From Deltaproteobacteria bacterium UBA6930 (lineage in GTDB: Bacteria > Myxococcota_A > UBA9160 > UBA6930), in contig DKAI01000192.1 in the NCBI GenBank assembly GCA_002450755.1, forward strand, positions 1 to 37,909: DNA of 37,909 nucleotides. Direction: 5' to 3'. Below are positions 24,653 to 32,492 of the stretch, piece by piece (within the stretch, counting starts at the first letter, position 1; every line of letters starts with the position of its first letter). A model generated the notes under the pieces. The model had not been told where the DNA came from and made no database searches. It saw only the letters and a program-made list of their open reading frames with translations. The translations under genes were made by a program, and so were the position numbers.

Positions 24653-24761
24653 AGTACGGACTCCAAAGTTACGGAAACAAAACTTGCGAAAACGAATTCG
24701 TAGTAAAAACAGCGGAATAACGTTATCGTAACAAGATCGTACTATCGAGGAAAATATATCC
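24653..24761. promoter_or_regulatory. Divergent promoter region with palindromes
   Basis: 109 bp separate the minus-strand IsdG-like gene from the plus-strand PhyH gene. It is AT-rich and includes a perfect 10-bp palindrome ACGAATTCGT (24692-24701) and GTTATCGTAAC (24722-24732), an interrupted GTTA/TAAC dyad. Either could be a repressor site. No clear -10/-35 pair stands out. Confidence 0.35.
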
Positions 24762-25637
24762 TTGCAATATTTCGAATCTGATGCGGCATTAGAAGATGTT
24801 TTTAGCGCTATAAAAAAAGATGGTGGAGCAATCCTAACAAATGCTGCAAACGAGCAGGATCTAATCCGTTTCACCTCAGAGCTTGAGCCTTACCTTACAA
24901 AAACTCCGTACGGTCGTGACGAGTTTACAGGTGAAAAAACCCGCCGTACTGGAGCATTAATCGCGCGCACTCCTAGCTGCCACGACTTTGTGATGGACAA
25001 ACGCATTTTGAATCTGGCGAATCAATTTCTTGGACCGTATACCGAAAAACTAACACTCCACCTCACCCAAGCAACTACCATCTATCCGGGAGAAGGAGCG
25101 CAGCTGATGCACCGTGATCGGTTTGCCTGGGGTACGCATATTCCTCGACAAATTGAACCACAGTTCAATACTCTATGGGCAATAACAGATTTTACTGCAG
25201 AAAACGGTGCCACACGAATCGTGCCTGGCTCTCAAAACTGGGCATGGGATCGGGATGCCACAACAGACCAGATCGTCCAGGCGGAAATGCCGCGTGGTTC
25301 AGTCCTCCTTTACACAGGGACGGTCTTGCATAGCGGGGGAGAAAACAGATCAAAGAAGCCAAGGATGGGACTTAACCTTACATACTGCCTAGCCTGGCTT
25401 CGTCAACAGGAGAACCAGTTCCTGTCTTGCCCACCCCACATTGCAAAGAATCTGGATGAAGAACTGCAAGAACTAGTAGGATACACCCAAGGCACCTACG
25501 GTTTGGGCTACTTCTCTGATCCTGAAGGTGTTGCAGGCGACTTCGACCTCATGGTACCTGAACTTGCCCTCGGTCGCGGTCCCCGAAAACGAGCTCGCTT
25601 TAACACCGACCAGTTATCAAAGGTAGAAAAAAAGTAG
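24762..25637 (+). CDS. Phytanoyl-CoA dioxygenase (PhyH) family protein (second)
   Basis: A 291-residue PhyH-family Fe(II)/2-oxoglutarate oxygenase. The HRD motif supplies H117 and D119, H190 lies in TVLHSGGENR, and R196 or R201 could bind 2-oxoglutarate. ATRIVPGSQNW is the family's conserved substrate-side loop. It starts at a TTG with GAGGA 10 nt upstream. It differs clearly from the PhyH protein at 1859-2710, so the two are unlikely to share a substrate. It is monocistronic, divergent from the IsdG-like gene and convergent with the enoyl-CoA hydratase gene. The C-terminal ~30 residues are rich in Arg and Lys. Confidence 0.86.
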   Translation: MQYFESDAALEDVFSAIKKDGGAILTNAANEQDLIRFTSELEPYLTKTPYGRDEFTGEKTRRTGALIARTPSCHDFVMDKRILNLANQFLGPYTEKLTLHLTQATTIYPGEGAQLMHRDRFAWGTHIPRQIEPQFNTLWAITDFTAENGATRIVPGSQNWAWDRDATTDQIVQAEMPRGSVLLYTGTVLHSGGENRSKKPRMGLNLTYCLAWLRQQENQFLSCPPHIAKNLDEELQELVGYTQGTYGLGYFSDPEGVAGDFDLMVPELALGRGPRKRARFNTDQLSKVEKK

Positions 25638-25717
25638 ATTTTCAAATACTCCTTTCCTGCAGCAGGTGGAGATAAAAAGCAGGGGCATTTAAAGCTAACT
25701 GCGATCAAGCATGCGCT

Positions 25718-26533
25718 TTAAGAGCCTTTGAATGTAGGTTCTCTTTTCTCGATGAAAGCCTTTACAGCCTCACGATGATCTTCGCTATTTGCGCTTTCAA
25801 TTAAGCCTTTAGCTTCTTGAACCAAGCTTGAATCTAAATTCCCGTTGAGAGCAGTTAAGAAATTCTTTTTCATTCGTTCCATTGCTCGGGTCGGTCCCTG
25901 CGCGAGAGTTGTGGCCCACGCCATCGCCTCGTCCTGAAGACTCTCATCGGAAACGACGCGGTTAACAAGCCCCAACGATTCACATTGTTCAATGGGAATT
26001 CGTTCACCTGAAAAGAACAACTCTCGTGCTTTCGCTGGACCTACAAGTTGCTGCATAAAATAGGTAGCTCCGTAGTCTCCCGAAAGTCCGATCCTTACGT
26101 AACCAGTAGCCATAAAAGCCGAGGTGCCTGCAATCCTGAGGTCACACGCCAACGCAATCCCAAGTCCTGCCCCTGCAGCCGGACCAGGTAACGCTGCTAA
26201 AGTTGGGATAGGCAGTTCATGAATAGCTCCTGAGAGAGTCCGCTGCCCTTCTAGTAAGGTTGCGATTTTCTCCTCAGCAGTTTTTTCTCCGCCGAGCCTT
26301 CTCCCCATACTCTTGATATCCCCACCTGCGCAGAAAGCTTTTCCGGCACCAGTCAAGAGCAAACAACGAATTCGGTCATCAGAAGAACAAGCAGCGACCA
26401 TCTCCCTTAACGCCGGCGTGAGTTCCTCCGATAGAGCGTTACGCGCCTCAGGGCGATTCAATGTAACCTTGAGAACACCAAGCTCAAGTTCCGCAAGAAC
26501 CTGAGAAGTACCTGTCTCTAATTTTTCAACCAT
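25718..26533 (-). CDS. Enoyl-CoA hydratase/isomerase family protein
   Basis: A 271-residue crotonase-fold enzyme. The CAGGDIKSMG loop and GPAAGAGLGIALACDLRIA supply the oxyanion-hole glycines. The region that carries the catalytic Glu pair in hydratases reads RIGLSGDYGAT, so an Asp may substitute, as in isomerase or atypical crotonase members. The C-terminal ERMKKNF helix and FIEKREPTF ending are usual. It acts on an enoyl- or acyl-CoA in the cytoplasm. The ATG has AAGGAG about 6 nt upstream. It is divergent from a VOC protein (104 bp) and convergent with PhyH. I would not assign beta-oxidation specifically. Confidence 0.88.
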   Translation of the reverse strand: MVEKLETGTSQVLAELELGVLKVTLNRPEARNALSEELTPALREMVAACSSDDRIRCLLLTGAGKAFCAGGDIKSMGRRLGGEKTAEEKIATLLEGQRTLSGAIHELPIPTLAALPGPAAGAGLGIALACDLRIAGTSAFMATGYVRIGLSGDYGATYFMQQLVGPAKARELFFSGERIPIEQCESLGLVNRVVSDESLQDEAMAWATTLAQGPTRAMERMKKNFLTALNGNLDSSLVQEAKGLIESANSEDHREAVKAFIEKREPTFKGS

Positions 26534-26637
26534 CTGAATCTCCTTACTAGGCTTCTAAAGTCATCAGAAAATAATTACCAAATCAACCAAAAGTGAACTA
26601 CATAATAAAGCAGAAAACAAATTTTGGAGAAGTCAAC

Positions 26638-27132
26638 ATGACCGTAGCAGTTAACGGAATCGCCCATATCAACCTAACTGTGAGAAATCCGGATAAATGC
26701 CTACCTTTCTGGAAGACACTTCTCAATTTTTTGGAAATGAAAACCCTCCTAGAATCCAGCGACGCGATTTACTGCATTGGCAGTAGAACAGGAGTTCTTG
26801 TAAGTGCTGCTCCCGAAGACAAAAGAGACCGACCTTTTGACCAGGAGCGCCCAGGCCTGCACCATTTTTGCTTTCGGGCCAGAAGCAATAAAGATGTGGA
26901 TTCCATTTATCGATTTGTCAAAGAAGAACTTAATCCCGTTTTCATTCACGGCCCGGAAGAGGGGTCACGTTTTGCGCCAGGGTACTACTCGATTTTATTC
27001 GAAGATCCAGATGGAATTCGCGTAGAAGTAAATCATGTCCCTGGACGTGGCCACTTGGGCGAAGGAGGCCGCCTCGGCCCCGAAGGGAAGGGTCCCGCGA
27101 GTAGCTACGGGGACCAGGGCCTCACAAGTTAG
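26638..27132 (+). CDS. VOC superfamily (glyoxalase/bleomycin resistance/dioxygenase) protein
   Basis: A 164-residue vicinal-oxygen-chelate protein. Conserved pieces are AHINLTVRN at the start (H near position 10), GLHHFCFRA in the middle and IRVEVNHVPG with the metal-binding Glu. The protein ends in a Gly-rich tail (residues ~135-164). The ATG at 26638 is preceded by GGAG at 8 nt; an earlier in-frame ATG at 26593 lacks support. Members isomerise, hydrolyse or dioxygenate small molecules using a divalent metal. It is monocistronic and ends only 2 bp from the convergent nitroreductase stop. Confidence 0.85.
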   Translation: MTVAVNGIAHINLTVRNPDKCLPFWKTLLNFLEMKTLLESSDAIYCIGSRTGVLVSAAPEDKRDRPFDQERPGLHHFCFRARSNKDVDSIYRFVKEELNPVFIHGPEEGSRFAPGYYSILFEDPDGIRVEVNHVPGRGHLGEGGRLGPEGKGPASSYGDQGLTS

Positions 27133-27134
27133 GC

Positions 27135-27773
27135 TTACCTCTCACAGTCTTCCTTCTCGCCCCACATATCAAAATATGTTACTTCCTCGGCAGGTACCCT
27201 ACGGACCGGACCAAAACGCCCCTGTGGAAACCCTATAGGAATCATCGCTACCACCCCAAATTCTTCGGGAATATTAAAACGGGCATGCATTTTCTCCTCA
27301 AACATTTGGTGCATCGTCGTAAGTGTCGCACCCAATCCGAGGGCCCTACAAGCCAACAAGATATTTTGAATAGCCGGATATATCGATCCGTACGATGGTG
27401 GCGCTAAGCCTACTCTGTCTTTTTCCGCAACGGCAAAAGGCCAATCGCGCTTCGCACAGGCAAGAACTACAACGGGAGTGTCGGCAAAGTGATCTATCTG
27501 ATACTGAACTGATTTTATTAGGCGCCCATATGACGAATCATCCGATGCTTTAAGCCTTCCGAATCGATCTTTCATCGCCTCCTCATAATGTACTGCTAAC
27601 CACTCTTTCGCTGACTTATCTTGCACTGCCAAGAAACGCCAGGCTTGCGTATTTTGTCCACTAGGCGCGTGCACCGCTGCGTCGAGAACTTTTCTTAATA
27701 ATTCGAGAGGGACTGGATCCTTTTTTAACCTTCGCATAGATCTCATATTCTTAATAACTTCGAAGAATTCCAT
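27135..27773 (-). CDS. Nitroreductase family flavoprotein
   Basis: A 212-residue FMN-dependent nitroreductase-fold protein. The start MRSMRRLKKDPVP, HAPSGQNTQAWRFLAV and PIGFPQGRF segments fit this family. Members reduce nitro groups, enones or quinones, or dehalogenate aromatics, with NAD(P)H. It starts 7 bp after the Rieske oxygenase stop and is the last gene of a minus-strand operon with the Rieske, alpha/beta-hydrolase, VOC and carboxyltransferase genes. It shares the fold and only modest identity with the nitroreductase at 33391, and the two are on opposite strands. A role in reductive processing of the Rieske product is plausible but unproven. Confidence 0.88.
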   Translation of the reverse strand: MEFFEVIKNMRSMRRLKKDPVPLELLRKVLDAAVHAPSGQNTQAWRFLAVQDKSAKEWLAVHYEEAMKDRFGRLKASDDSSYGRLIKSVQYQIDHFADTPVVVLACAKRDWPFAVAEKDRVGLAPPSYGSIYPAIQNILLACRALGLGATLTTMHQMFEEKMHARFNIPEEFGVVAMIPIGFPQGRFGPVRRVPAEEVTYFDMWGEKEDCER

Positions 27774-27780
27774 TATCTCT

Positions 27781-28998
27781 TTACCTCTCTATGAATTGTG
27801 ACATAAGTGGTTCAACGCTCATACCTTCCGGAACATTAGATTTTCCGATACTTCGATCGAGCTCTTCATGCCAATGATAAATGCGCCGTTCTTGATAATT
27901 CAAAGCTACTCCTTTAAAACCGGGCGTACTAATCGACTTCTGCATGGGCATCGCGAACGAAGTATCTTCTTCTAAAATTTTATCAAAGTTATTAATTCGT
28001 TCGGACCAGATTTTCGGACGAGGTCCGTCACCCCAAGAAGGAGCGAACCAGACTACGTCCATAAGAGAATTTGCGATATCTACCGGCCAAACGAGAACCG
28101 CTCCCACTCCTGTCGCCTGAATCGGAAGAACAAAATTCGGAAATACCGTATAGCTAGGCAGAAATTCACGCTCGATTCGTGTAGTAGTCGACATTTCTGG
28201 TAAACCGATAGTTCCCGGATCAACCCACCCTTTCCGACGATGAGGACTAAGCATCATTGAATGCCCCCTTTCCCACAGATGGACCGCAGTTTTCTTTTGG
28301 CTAAAAATTCGATCTGTGGTGCTTGGATGGAGAAGCCTAAAGTGGTAAACCTCCAAGAAATTCTCTATCAAAACTTTATAGTTACATGGAACCGATTGCG
28401 TATGCTGATGAATCAAGCGGAGGCTTTTAAGAGGGAGATGATCAAAGAAGCGTGAAATTGGGTTTAAAAAATCAGCTAGTGGTTCGGCATTGTTATTTTC
28501 ATTAACGAAAATCCAATTCCCGTAAATTTCACACCGAACCTGAACCAGGTTTCTACACGATCGATCAAAATTAGAAAAATCTCTAACATCAGGAAACGCT
28601 TTCAATTTTCCATCACGATCGTACGTCCAACCATGGTATCCACATGCAAAAGTTTTACCTAAGGTTCCGGATTTTTTTCTGACGATCGCAGAACCTCGAT
28701 GTCGACAAGTGTTGTAGAAAGCTACGATGTTCCCAGAATCGTTGCGAAGAATAATAATTTCTGAACCTGTCTTATCCCAAATAAAAAAACTTCCCTGTTC
28801 AGGGAGTTGGTCAAGATGTCCGGCGTAAAGCCAATTCTTTTTCCAAAGACCTTCTACTTCTGCATCAAAAAACAATGGATCTGAATATCTCTTACTGGGC
28901 AAATCAGGAAGATCCGGAAAATTTTTCGGATAGTTACTACGGGAGCCTTCAAATTCTGTTTCCTGAATCCAGCTATCGATGCGTTTTTGATCAAGCAA
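27781..28998 (-). CDS. Rieske non-haem iron ring-hydroxylating oxygenase alpha subunit
   Basis: A 405-residue oxygenase alpha subunit. The Rieske cluster ligands are C98 and H100 (CRH) and C119 and H122 (CGYH). Mononuclear iron ligands are H219 and H224 in ENFLEVYHFRLLH, with D345 in an LEED motif likely as the third. The bridging residue three positions before H219 is E216 rather than the usual Asp, as in carnitine-oxygenase-like (CntA) enzymes. It needs a reductase, and none is encoded nearby. The start is TTG with GGAGGAG 6 nt upstream. It lies 123 bp after the alpha/beta-hydrolase gene and 7 bp before the nitroreductase gene. The E216 and lone-subunit layout suggest a demethylating or quaternary-amine type enzyme, but this is inference. 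Confidence 0.9.
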   Translation of the reverse strand: MLDQKRIDSWIQETEFEGSRSNYPKNFPDLPDLPSKRYSDPLFFDAEVEGLWKKNWLYAGHLDQLPEQGSFFIWDKTGSEIIILRNDSGNIVAFYNTCRHRGSAIVRKKSGTLGKTFACGYHGWTYDRDGKLKAFPDVRDFSNFDRSCRNLVQVRCEIYGNWIFVNENNNAEPLADFLNPISRFFDHLPLKSLRLIHQHTQSVPCNYKVLIENFLEVYHFRLLHPSTTDRIFSQKKTAVHLWERGHSMMLSPHRRKGWVDPGTIGLPEMSTTTRIEREFLPSYTVFPNFVLPIQATGVGAVLVWPVDIANSLMDVVWFAPSWGDGPRPKIWSERINNFDKILEEDTSFAMPMQKSISTPGFKGVALNYQERRIYHWHEELDRSIGKSNVPEGMSVEPLMSQFIER

Positions 28999-29121
28999 CT
29001 TTAACTCCTCCGCTTTTGACTTAGGGTGCTACTACAGAATCTAAACAGGTAATAGCCAGTTAGGAATCGTGAAAAAAACTTCTCCTTTTATGTCCCCGAT
29101 GTTCCGGCGTTATGCGGGCCT

Positions 29122-29916
29122 TCACTCCAGATTATTTTCAAAAAGAAAATCTTTAATACCCTGGCTAACCCCTTTGGGGTCGAGGTTAGGCTCCATGTCC
29201 ATCCCCTTTACTTCGATCGCTTTCGCCTGAGGCATCGTTGCTGCAGTGTTCTGATGTCCTGGGTACAGAACGTCATCGGGTGCGCACATAAGAAGCGTCG
29301 GGCATTCGATCTTCGGAAGGAAGTTACGAACCGGGTAGTCCCAAACACAGCGAAAGATCATGTCCCGAACCCTCCAGTTGCGCAATGCTCCCGTGAACTC
29401 CTCATGCATGTTTCCCAGGTCGAGCTTGCCGCCGATGTCGTAAACGTAGTCCCAGGTTTCTTTAACGTAGTTAGTGTCGAAACTGGGGGCGGCGGATCCG
29501 CCAAACTCGGCCTTGAATTGCGTGGTCTGTTCCTCAGAGAAAAGCAAAGCGCCGATCATGATACAGGACAAAACGCGGTCGGGATGGAGAGAGGAAATTT
29601 CCGCTGACATCCCGGCTCCGGTGTGGCTGCCACAGAGATGGAATTTCTCGAAGCCAAGCGCGTCTATGAAATCCATGGTGTAGCCGGTAAGTGCACTGAT
29701 CGAATCGAAAGAGGGTGGATCGAACGAGCCTCCAAAACCGGGCAGATCCAAGGCAATGCAGTGATACTGATCAACGAGCATCTGAAGAGTAGGTTCGAAG
29801 GCCTTCGCGCTGCTCACGTTCTGATGCAAAAAAAGGATCGGTGGCTTCTCCTGGGGGCCTCCGTAGTAGTAGTGCATCTGGCCACTCGGTGTATCCGCGT
29901 AAGCTTTCTTGATCAT
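29122..29916 (-). CDS. Alpha/beta-hydrolase-fold protein with altered catalytic triad
   Basis: A 264-residue alpha/beta-hydrolase-fold protein. Strand beta5 leads into CGSHTGAG, so the nucleophile position is H98, not Ser, in a G-S-H-T-G elbow. The acid D214 or D215 is present in CAPDD. The final catalytic His is absent: that stretch reads VKGMDMEPN. The protein is therefore probably not a normal serine hydrolase. The HHTGA/SHTGA type of elbow recurs in uncharacterised members. The gene has AGGAGG about 7 nt before its ATG, and its G+C (two 60-bp samples, 55-57%) is clearly higher than in neighbouring samples (38-50%). It is third in the operon, between VOC and Rieske genes. A lyase or non-hydrolytic role is possible. 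Confidence 0.85.
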   Translation of the reverse strand: MIKKAYADTPSGQMHYYYGGPQEKPPILFLHQNVSSAKAFEPTLQMLVDQYHCIALDLPGFGGSFDPPSFDSISALTGYTMDFIDALGFEKFHLCGSHTGAGMSAEISSLHPDRVLSCIMIGALLFSEEQTTQFKAEFGGSAAPSFDTNYVKETWDYVYDIGGKLDLGNMHEEFTGALRNWRVRDMIFRCVWDYPVRNFLPKIECPTLLMCAPDDVLYPGHQNTAATMPQAKAIEVKGMDMEPNLDPKGVSQGIKDFLFENNLE

Positions 29917-29951
29917 TTGCTGTCCTCCTAGGCCAACCCTCTTCGATCTCT

Positions 29952-30332
29952 TTAATTCGAGCCCAATCGTCCTCCCGGGACGATTAGTTCTATCACATTA
30001 CCATCAGGATCTTTGGTAAATAACTGACCCACCTCTTTCCCAAACGCTTTGACCTTCAAACCATGACTACGGAGAGTTTCGACCGCGCCGTCATAATCGC
30101 CAATCTGAAAAGCTGAGTGATTAGCAAGAGCCGTTACCTTATTTGAAGATGAATCCTTCGGATCGGACAACTCAATAAGATGAACCTGCGTCTCGCCAGA
30201 AGCGTACCAAGCGCCGGGAAATGGAAAGTCGGGCCGTTCTATTTCCTTGAGACCGAGTATATCACCGTAAAAATGTCGTGATTTCTCAAGATCTCGCACG
30301 GTGAATGAGAAATGATGACCTCGTATGACCAT
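29952..30332 (-). CDS. VOC superfamily protein (glyoxalase-like)
   Basis: A 126-residue single-domain VOC protein. Motifs include HHFSFTVRDLEKSRHFYGDILGL, TQVHLIEL, an NHSAFQI strand and a final DPDGNVIELIV with the metal-ligand Glu. The ATG at 30332 has GGAGGA about 4 nt upstream; an ATG at 30344 would place the ribosome-binding site inside the gene. The fold suits isomerases, epimerases such as methylmalonyl-CoA epimerase, or glyoxalases. It sits between a carboxyltransferase beta subunit and an alpha/beta-hydrolase in one operon, and a CoA-ester epimerase would suit that setting. This is inference from neighbours. Confidence 0.85.
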   Translation of the reverse strand: MVIRGHHFSFTVRDLEKSRHFYGDILGLKEIERPDFPFPGAWYASGETQVHLIELSDPKDSSSNKVTALANHSAFQIGDYDGAVETLRSHGLKVKAFGKEVGQLFTKDPDGNVIELIVPGGRLGSN

Positions 30333-30388
30333 GATGTCCTCCATTAGATAAATTTTACTGCAATTTCTCTTTTATGTGACCCTCTTCC

Positions 30389-31945
30389 CTAAGGTCGATA
30401 GCCAAACTTGGGACTTCCAGTCCTTAAGGAACCAAAAACTAAATTAACCCAATCACATAAGACCCTTCGGGTCTCGCGAGGATCGATCACGTCATCAATC
30501 TCAAAATATTCTGCTGCTCTAAACGGCGACCGATAACGGTCCAGTCTCTTGCGGATGAGTTCTAGTTCGCTCTGGTATTGATCCTCATTCAAACCTTCCA
30601 GCTCTCTACGGTAGGCCACCTCAATACCTCCCTCGACTGGAAGACTGTGCCAATCCCCAGAAGGCCAAGACCATCGAGGGTGGGTAGAACCTGGCTTTGA
30701 ATTTGATGCACCAGCGACGCCAAAGGCTTTACGAATAACGACGCAAGAAAAAGGACTCGTCAGTTGACCGAGGGCAGCCAGAGCTCTGGAGCCGTGACGT
30801 ATTGTTGCCTCATCCTCCGACTTTTTACCTATAAGAAAACCTGGGCAATCCTCGAGATGCACTACAGGAAGATGAAAAGTTGATGCTAGATCGAGGAGAC
30901 GAACAATTTTTTGACTAGCATCGGCAGTCCATGCACCTCCATACACGTAGGGATCTTCTGCAAAAAGGGCAATCGGAAAACCATCTAACCGAGCAAGTCC
31001 TGTAACAACCGAGCGCCCCCAAGTAGAACCGATCTCGAAGAAGGAGTCCAGATCAAAAATGGAATGAACAATTGTTCGCATTTTATAAACTTGCCTTGGG
31101 TTACGCGGAATTATTTCCAGAAGCTTTTCTTCCTTGCGGCTCGGATCGTCCGACGTTTCTACCCGTGGAGGAATCTCATGAACATTCCTAGGCAAATAAG
31201 AGAGAAACTTTCGAGCTCTACGGAAAGCTTCCTCTTCGCTTTCAACCACATCATCAATTGCGCCATTACGTGTATGAACCTTCGCATGCCCGAGTTCCTC
31301 TTTTGAAACTTCCCGTTGTCCGGCCTTTTCAACAAGAGCTGGTCCTGCGATCATCATTTGCGCCGTGTCTTCTACAATTAATGAGTAATGGCTAGTAACG
31401 ACCCTAGCGGCGCCGAGTCCCGCGACCGAACCTAGGGCCAAAGCTACGGAAGGAGCAATCGACAGATGCTCCACCACAGTCTCCCAGCCAGCCATTTGAG
31501 GAATCATCGTCCGGCCGTACTTTTCAATCATTTTGACCGAGCCTCCACCACCCATACCATCTACTAATCGGATGTGAGGAAGCGCAAGTTCTACCGCTAG
31601 ACGTTCCGAGAATTGCCGTTTTGCCGGAATCTGAGCTTCATTGGAACCTCCGCGAACCGTAAAATCATCGCCGGAAACCATTACAGGACGATCGTCGATC
31701 GACGCGACGCCGCACACGAAATTTGCTGGAAGCAGGCCCTGCAGTACTCCGGATTCATCGTACTCCCCAACTCCTGCCGTGGCACCGGATTCCCGAAAGG
31801 TTCCAGGATCCGCTATTCGATCAATCCTTTGGCGAATAGTGAGTTTTCCCGCACTTTTTTGGCGTTCTACCCTCTCCGCCCCACCCAGCTCACGAGCAAA
31901 GGCTCGACGCTTTTCCAGTTCTCCAATTTCTTCTTTCCAGCTCAT
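30389..31945 (-). CDS. Acyl-CoA carboxylase carboxyltransferase (beta) subunit
   Basis: A 518-residue carboxyltransferase of the propionyl-/methylcrotonyl-CoA carboxylase beta type. It has two crotonase-like halves with GGGGSVKMI and the later CPGFLIGKKSED and RKAFGVAGA loops, and ends with EYFEIDDVIDPRETR. I set the start at ATG 31945, where GAGGG lies 6 nt upstream and the conserved SWKEEIGELEKRR begins; the frame stays open to 32020. It has no biotin carboxylase or biotin-carrier gene beside it, unlike complete systems. The first gene of its operon, it lies 107 bp divergent from the thioesterase gene. It may borrow a biotin-carrier subunit encoded elsewhere. Confidence 0.9.
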   Translation of the reverse strand: MSWKEEIGELEKRRAFARELGGAERVERQKSAGKLTIRQRIDRIADPGTFRESGATAGVGEYDESGVLQGLLPANFVCGVASIDDRPVMVSGDDFTVRGGSNEAQIPAKRQFSERLAVELALPHIRLVDGMGGGGSVKMIEKYGRTMIPQMAGWETVVEHLSIAPSVALALGSVAGLGAARVVTSHYSLIVEDTAQMMIAGPALVEKAGQREVSKEELGHAKVHTRNGAIDDVVESEEEAFRRARKFLSYLPRNVHEIPPRVETSDDPSRKEEKLLEIIPRNPRQVYKMRTIVHSIFDLDSFFEIGSTWGRSVVTGLARLDGFPIALFAEDPYVYGGAWTADASQKIVRLLDLASTFHLPVVHLEDCPGFLIGKKSEDEATIRHGSRALAALGQLTSPFSCVVIRKAFGVAGASNSKPGSTHPRWSWPSGDWHSLPVEGGIEVAYRRELEGLNEDQYQSELELIRKRLDRYRSPFRAAEYFEIDDVIDPRETRRVLCDWVNLVFGSLRTGSPKFGYRP

Positions 31946-32052
31946 ATATTTCCCTCGTCTTGACCCTAGGGTATCCCAGTTCGGCATGATCGAGGTATCG
32001 TGGGAATTACTGATTAACACCAGATGGTAGGATAGAATAGAAAGGACTCCTC

Positions 32053-32463
32053 TTGAGCCACTACTCCCAACGGATGAGGATCGGCTTCATGGATACCGAC
32101 CTGAGCGGACGCATCCATTACACGGCTGCAATGCGCTTCTTTGAAGCGGCCGAACATGCTCTCATGAGGGGAGTCATGGACTCTGTGGATGAAGCGCGAC
32201 CTCTACTTCCCAGAGTACATGTCGAAGCAGATTACGAGGCTGTGCTTTCGTGGGAAGACGAAATCGACTGTACAGTTCGAGTGGCTTCTGTGGGCCGAAC
32301 TTCAATCACCTATTATTATGAGATTACCAGGGTAGAAGATCAGGCCTTGGCTGTGAAAGGGAAGATCGTTGCCGTCGCGATCAATGACGAGGGAAAGTCA
32401 ATTCCGCTCTCCCGTTCAATTCGTACCGCTCTTAGCCAAGACAAATTCATCGGAATTGCTTAA
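32053..32463 (+). CDS. Hotdog-fold acyl-CoA thioesterase (4HBT type)
   Basis: A 136-residue hotdog protein of the 4-hydroxybenzoyl-CoA thioesterase family. MRIGFMDTDLSGRIHYTAAMRF shows the N-terminal strand and the catalytic D14/D16 region, and the long helix FFEAAEHALMRG follows. It hydrolyses an acyl- or aryl-CoA thioester. The TTG start has AAGGA 6 nt upstream. It opens a tight plus-strand operon with the HIBADH-like dehydrogenase (29-bp gap), a nitroreductase and a DUF1330 protein. It is divergent from the carboxyltransferase operon, which suggests shared control. Confidence 0.86.
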   Translation: MSHYSQRMRIGFMDTDLSGRIHYTAAMRFFEAAEHALMRGVMDSVDEARPLLPRVHVEADYEAVLSWEDEIDCTVRVASVGRTSITYYYEITRVEDQALAVKGKIVAVAINDEGKSIPLSRSIRTALSQDKFIGIA

Positions 32464-32492
32464 TTACCAACCTGAATAAATATGGAGGAATC

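Noticed and set aside
24653..24874. Upstream extension of the IsdG-like protein to 24874
   Set aside because: The added residues show no family similarity and run into the PhyH coding region.
29254..29607. A 117-codon antisense frame in the alpha/beta-hydrolase gene
   Set aside because: It shadows the GC-richer gene on the minus strand and shows no domain.
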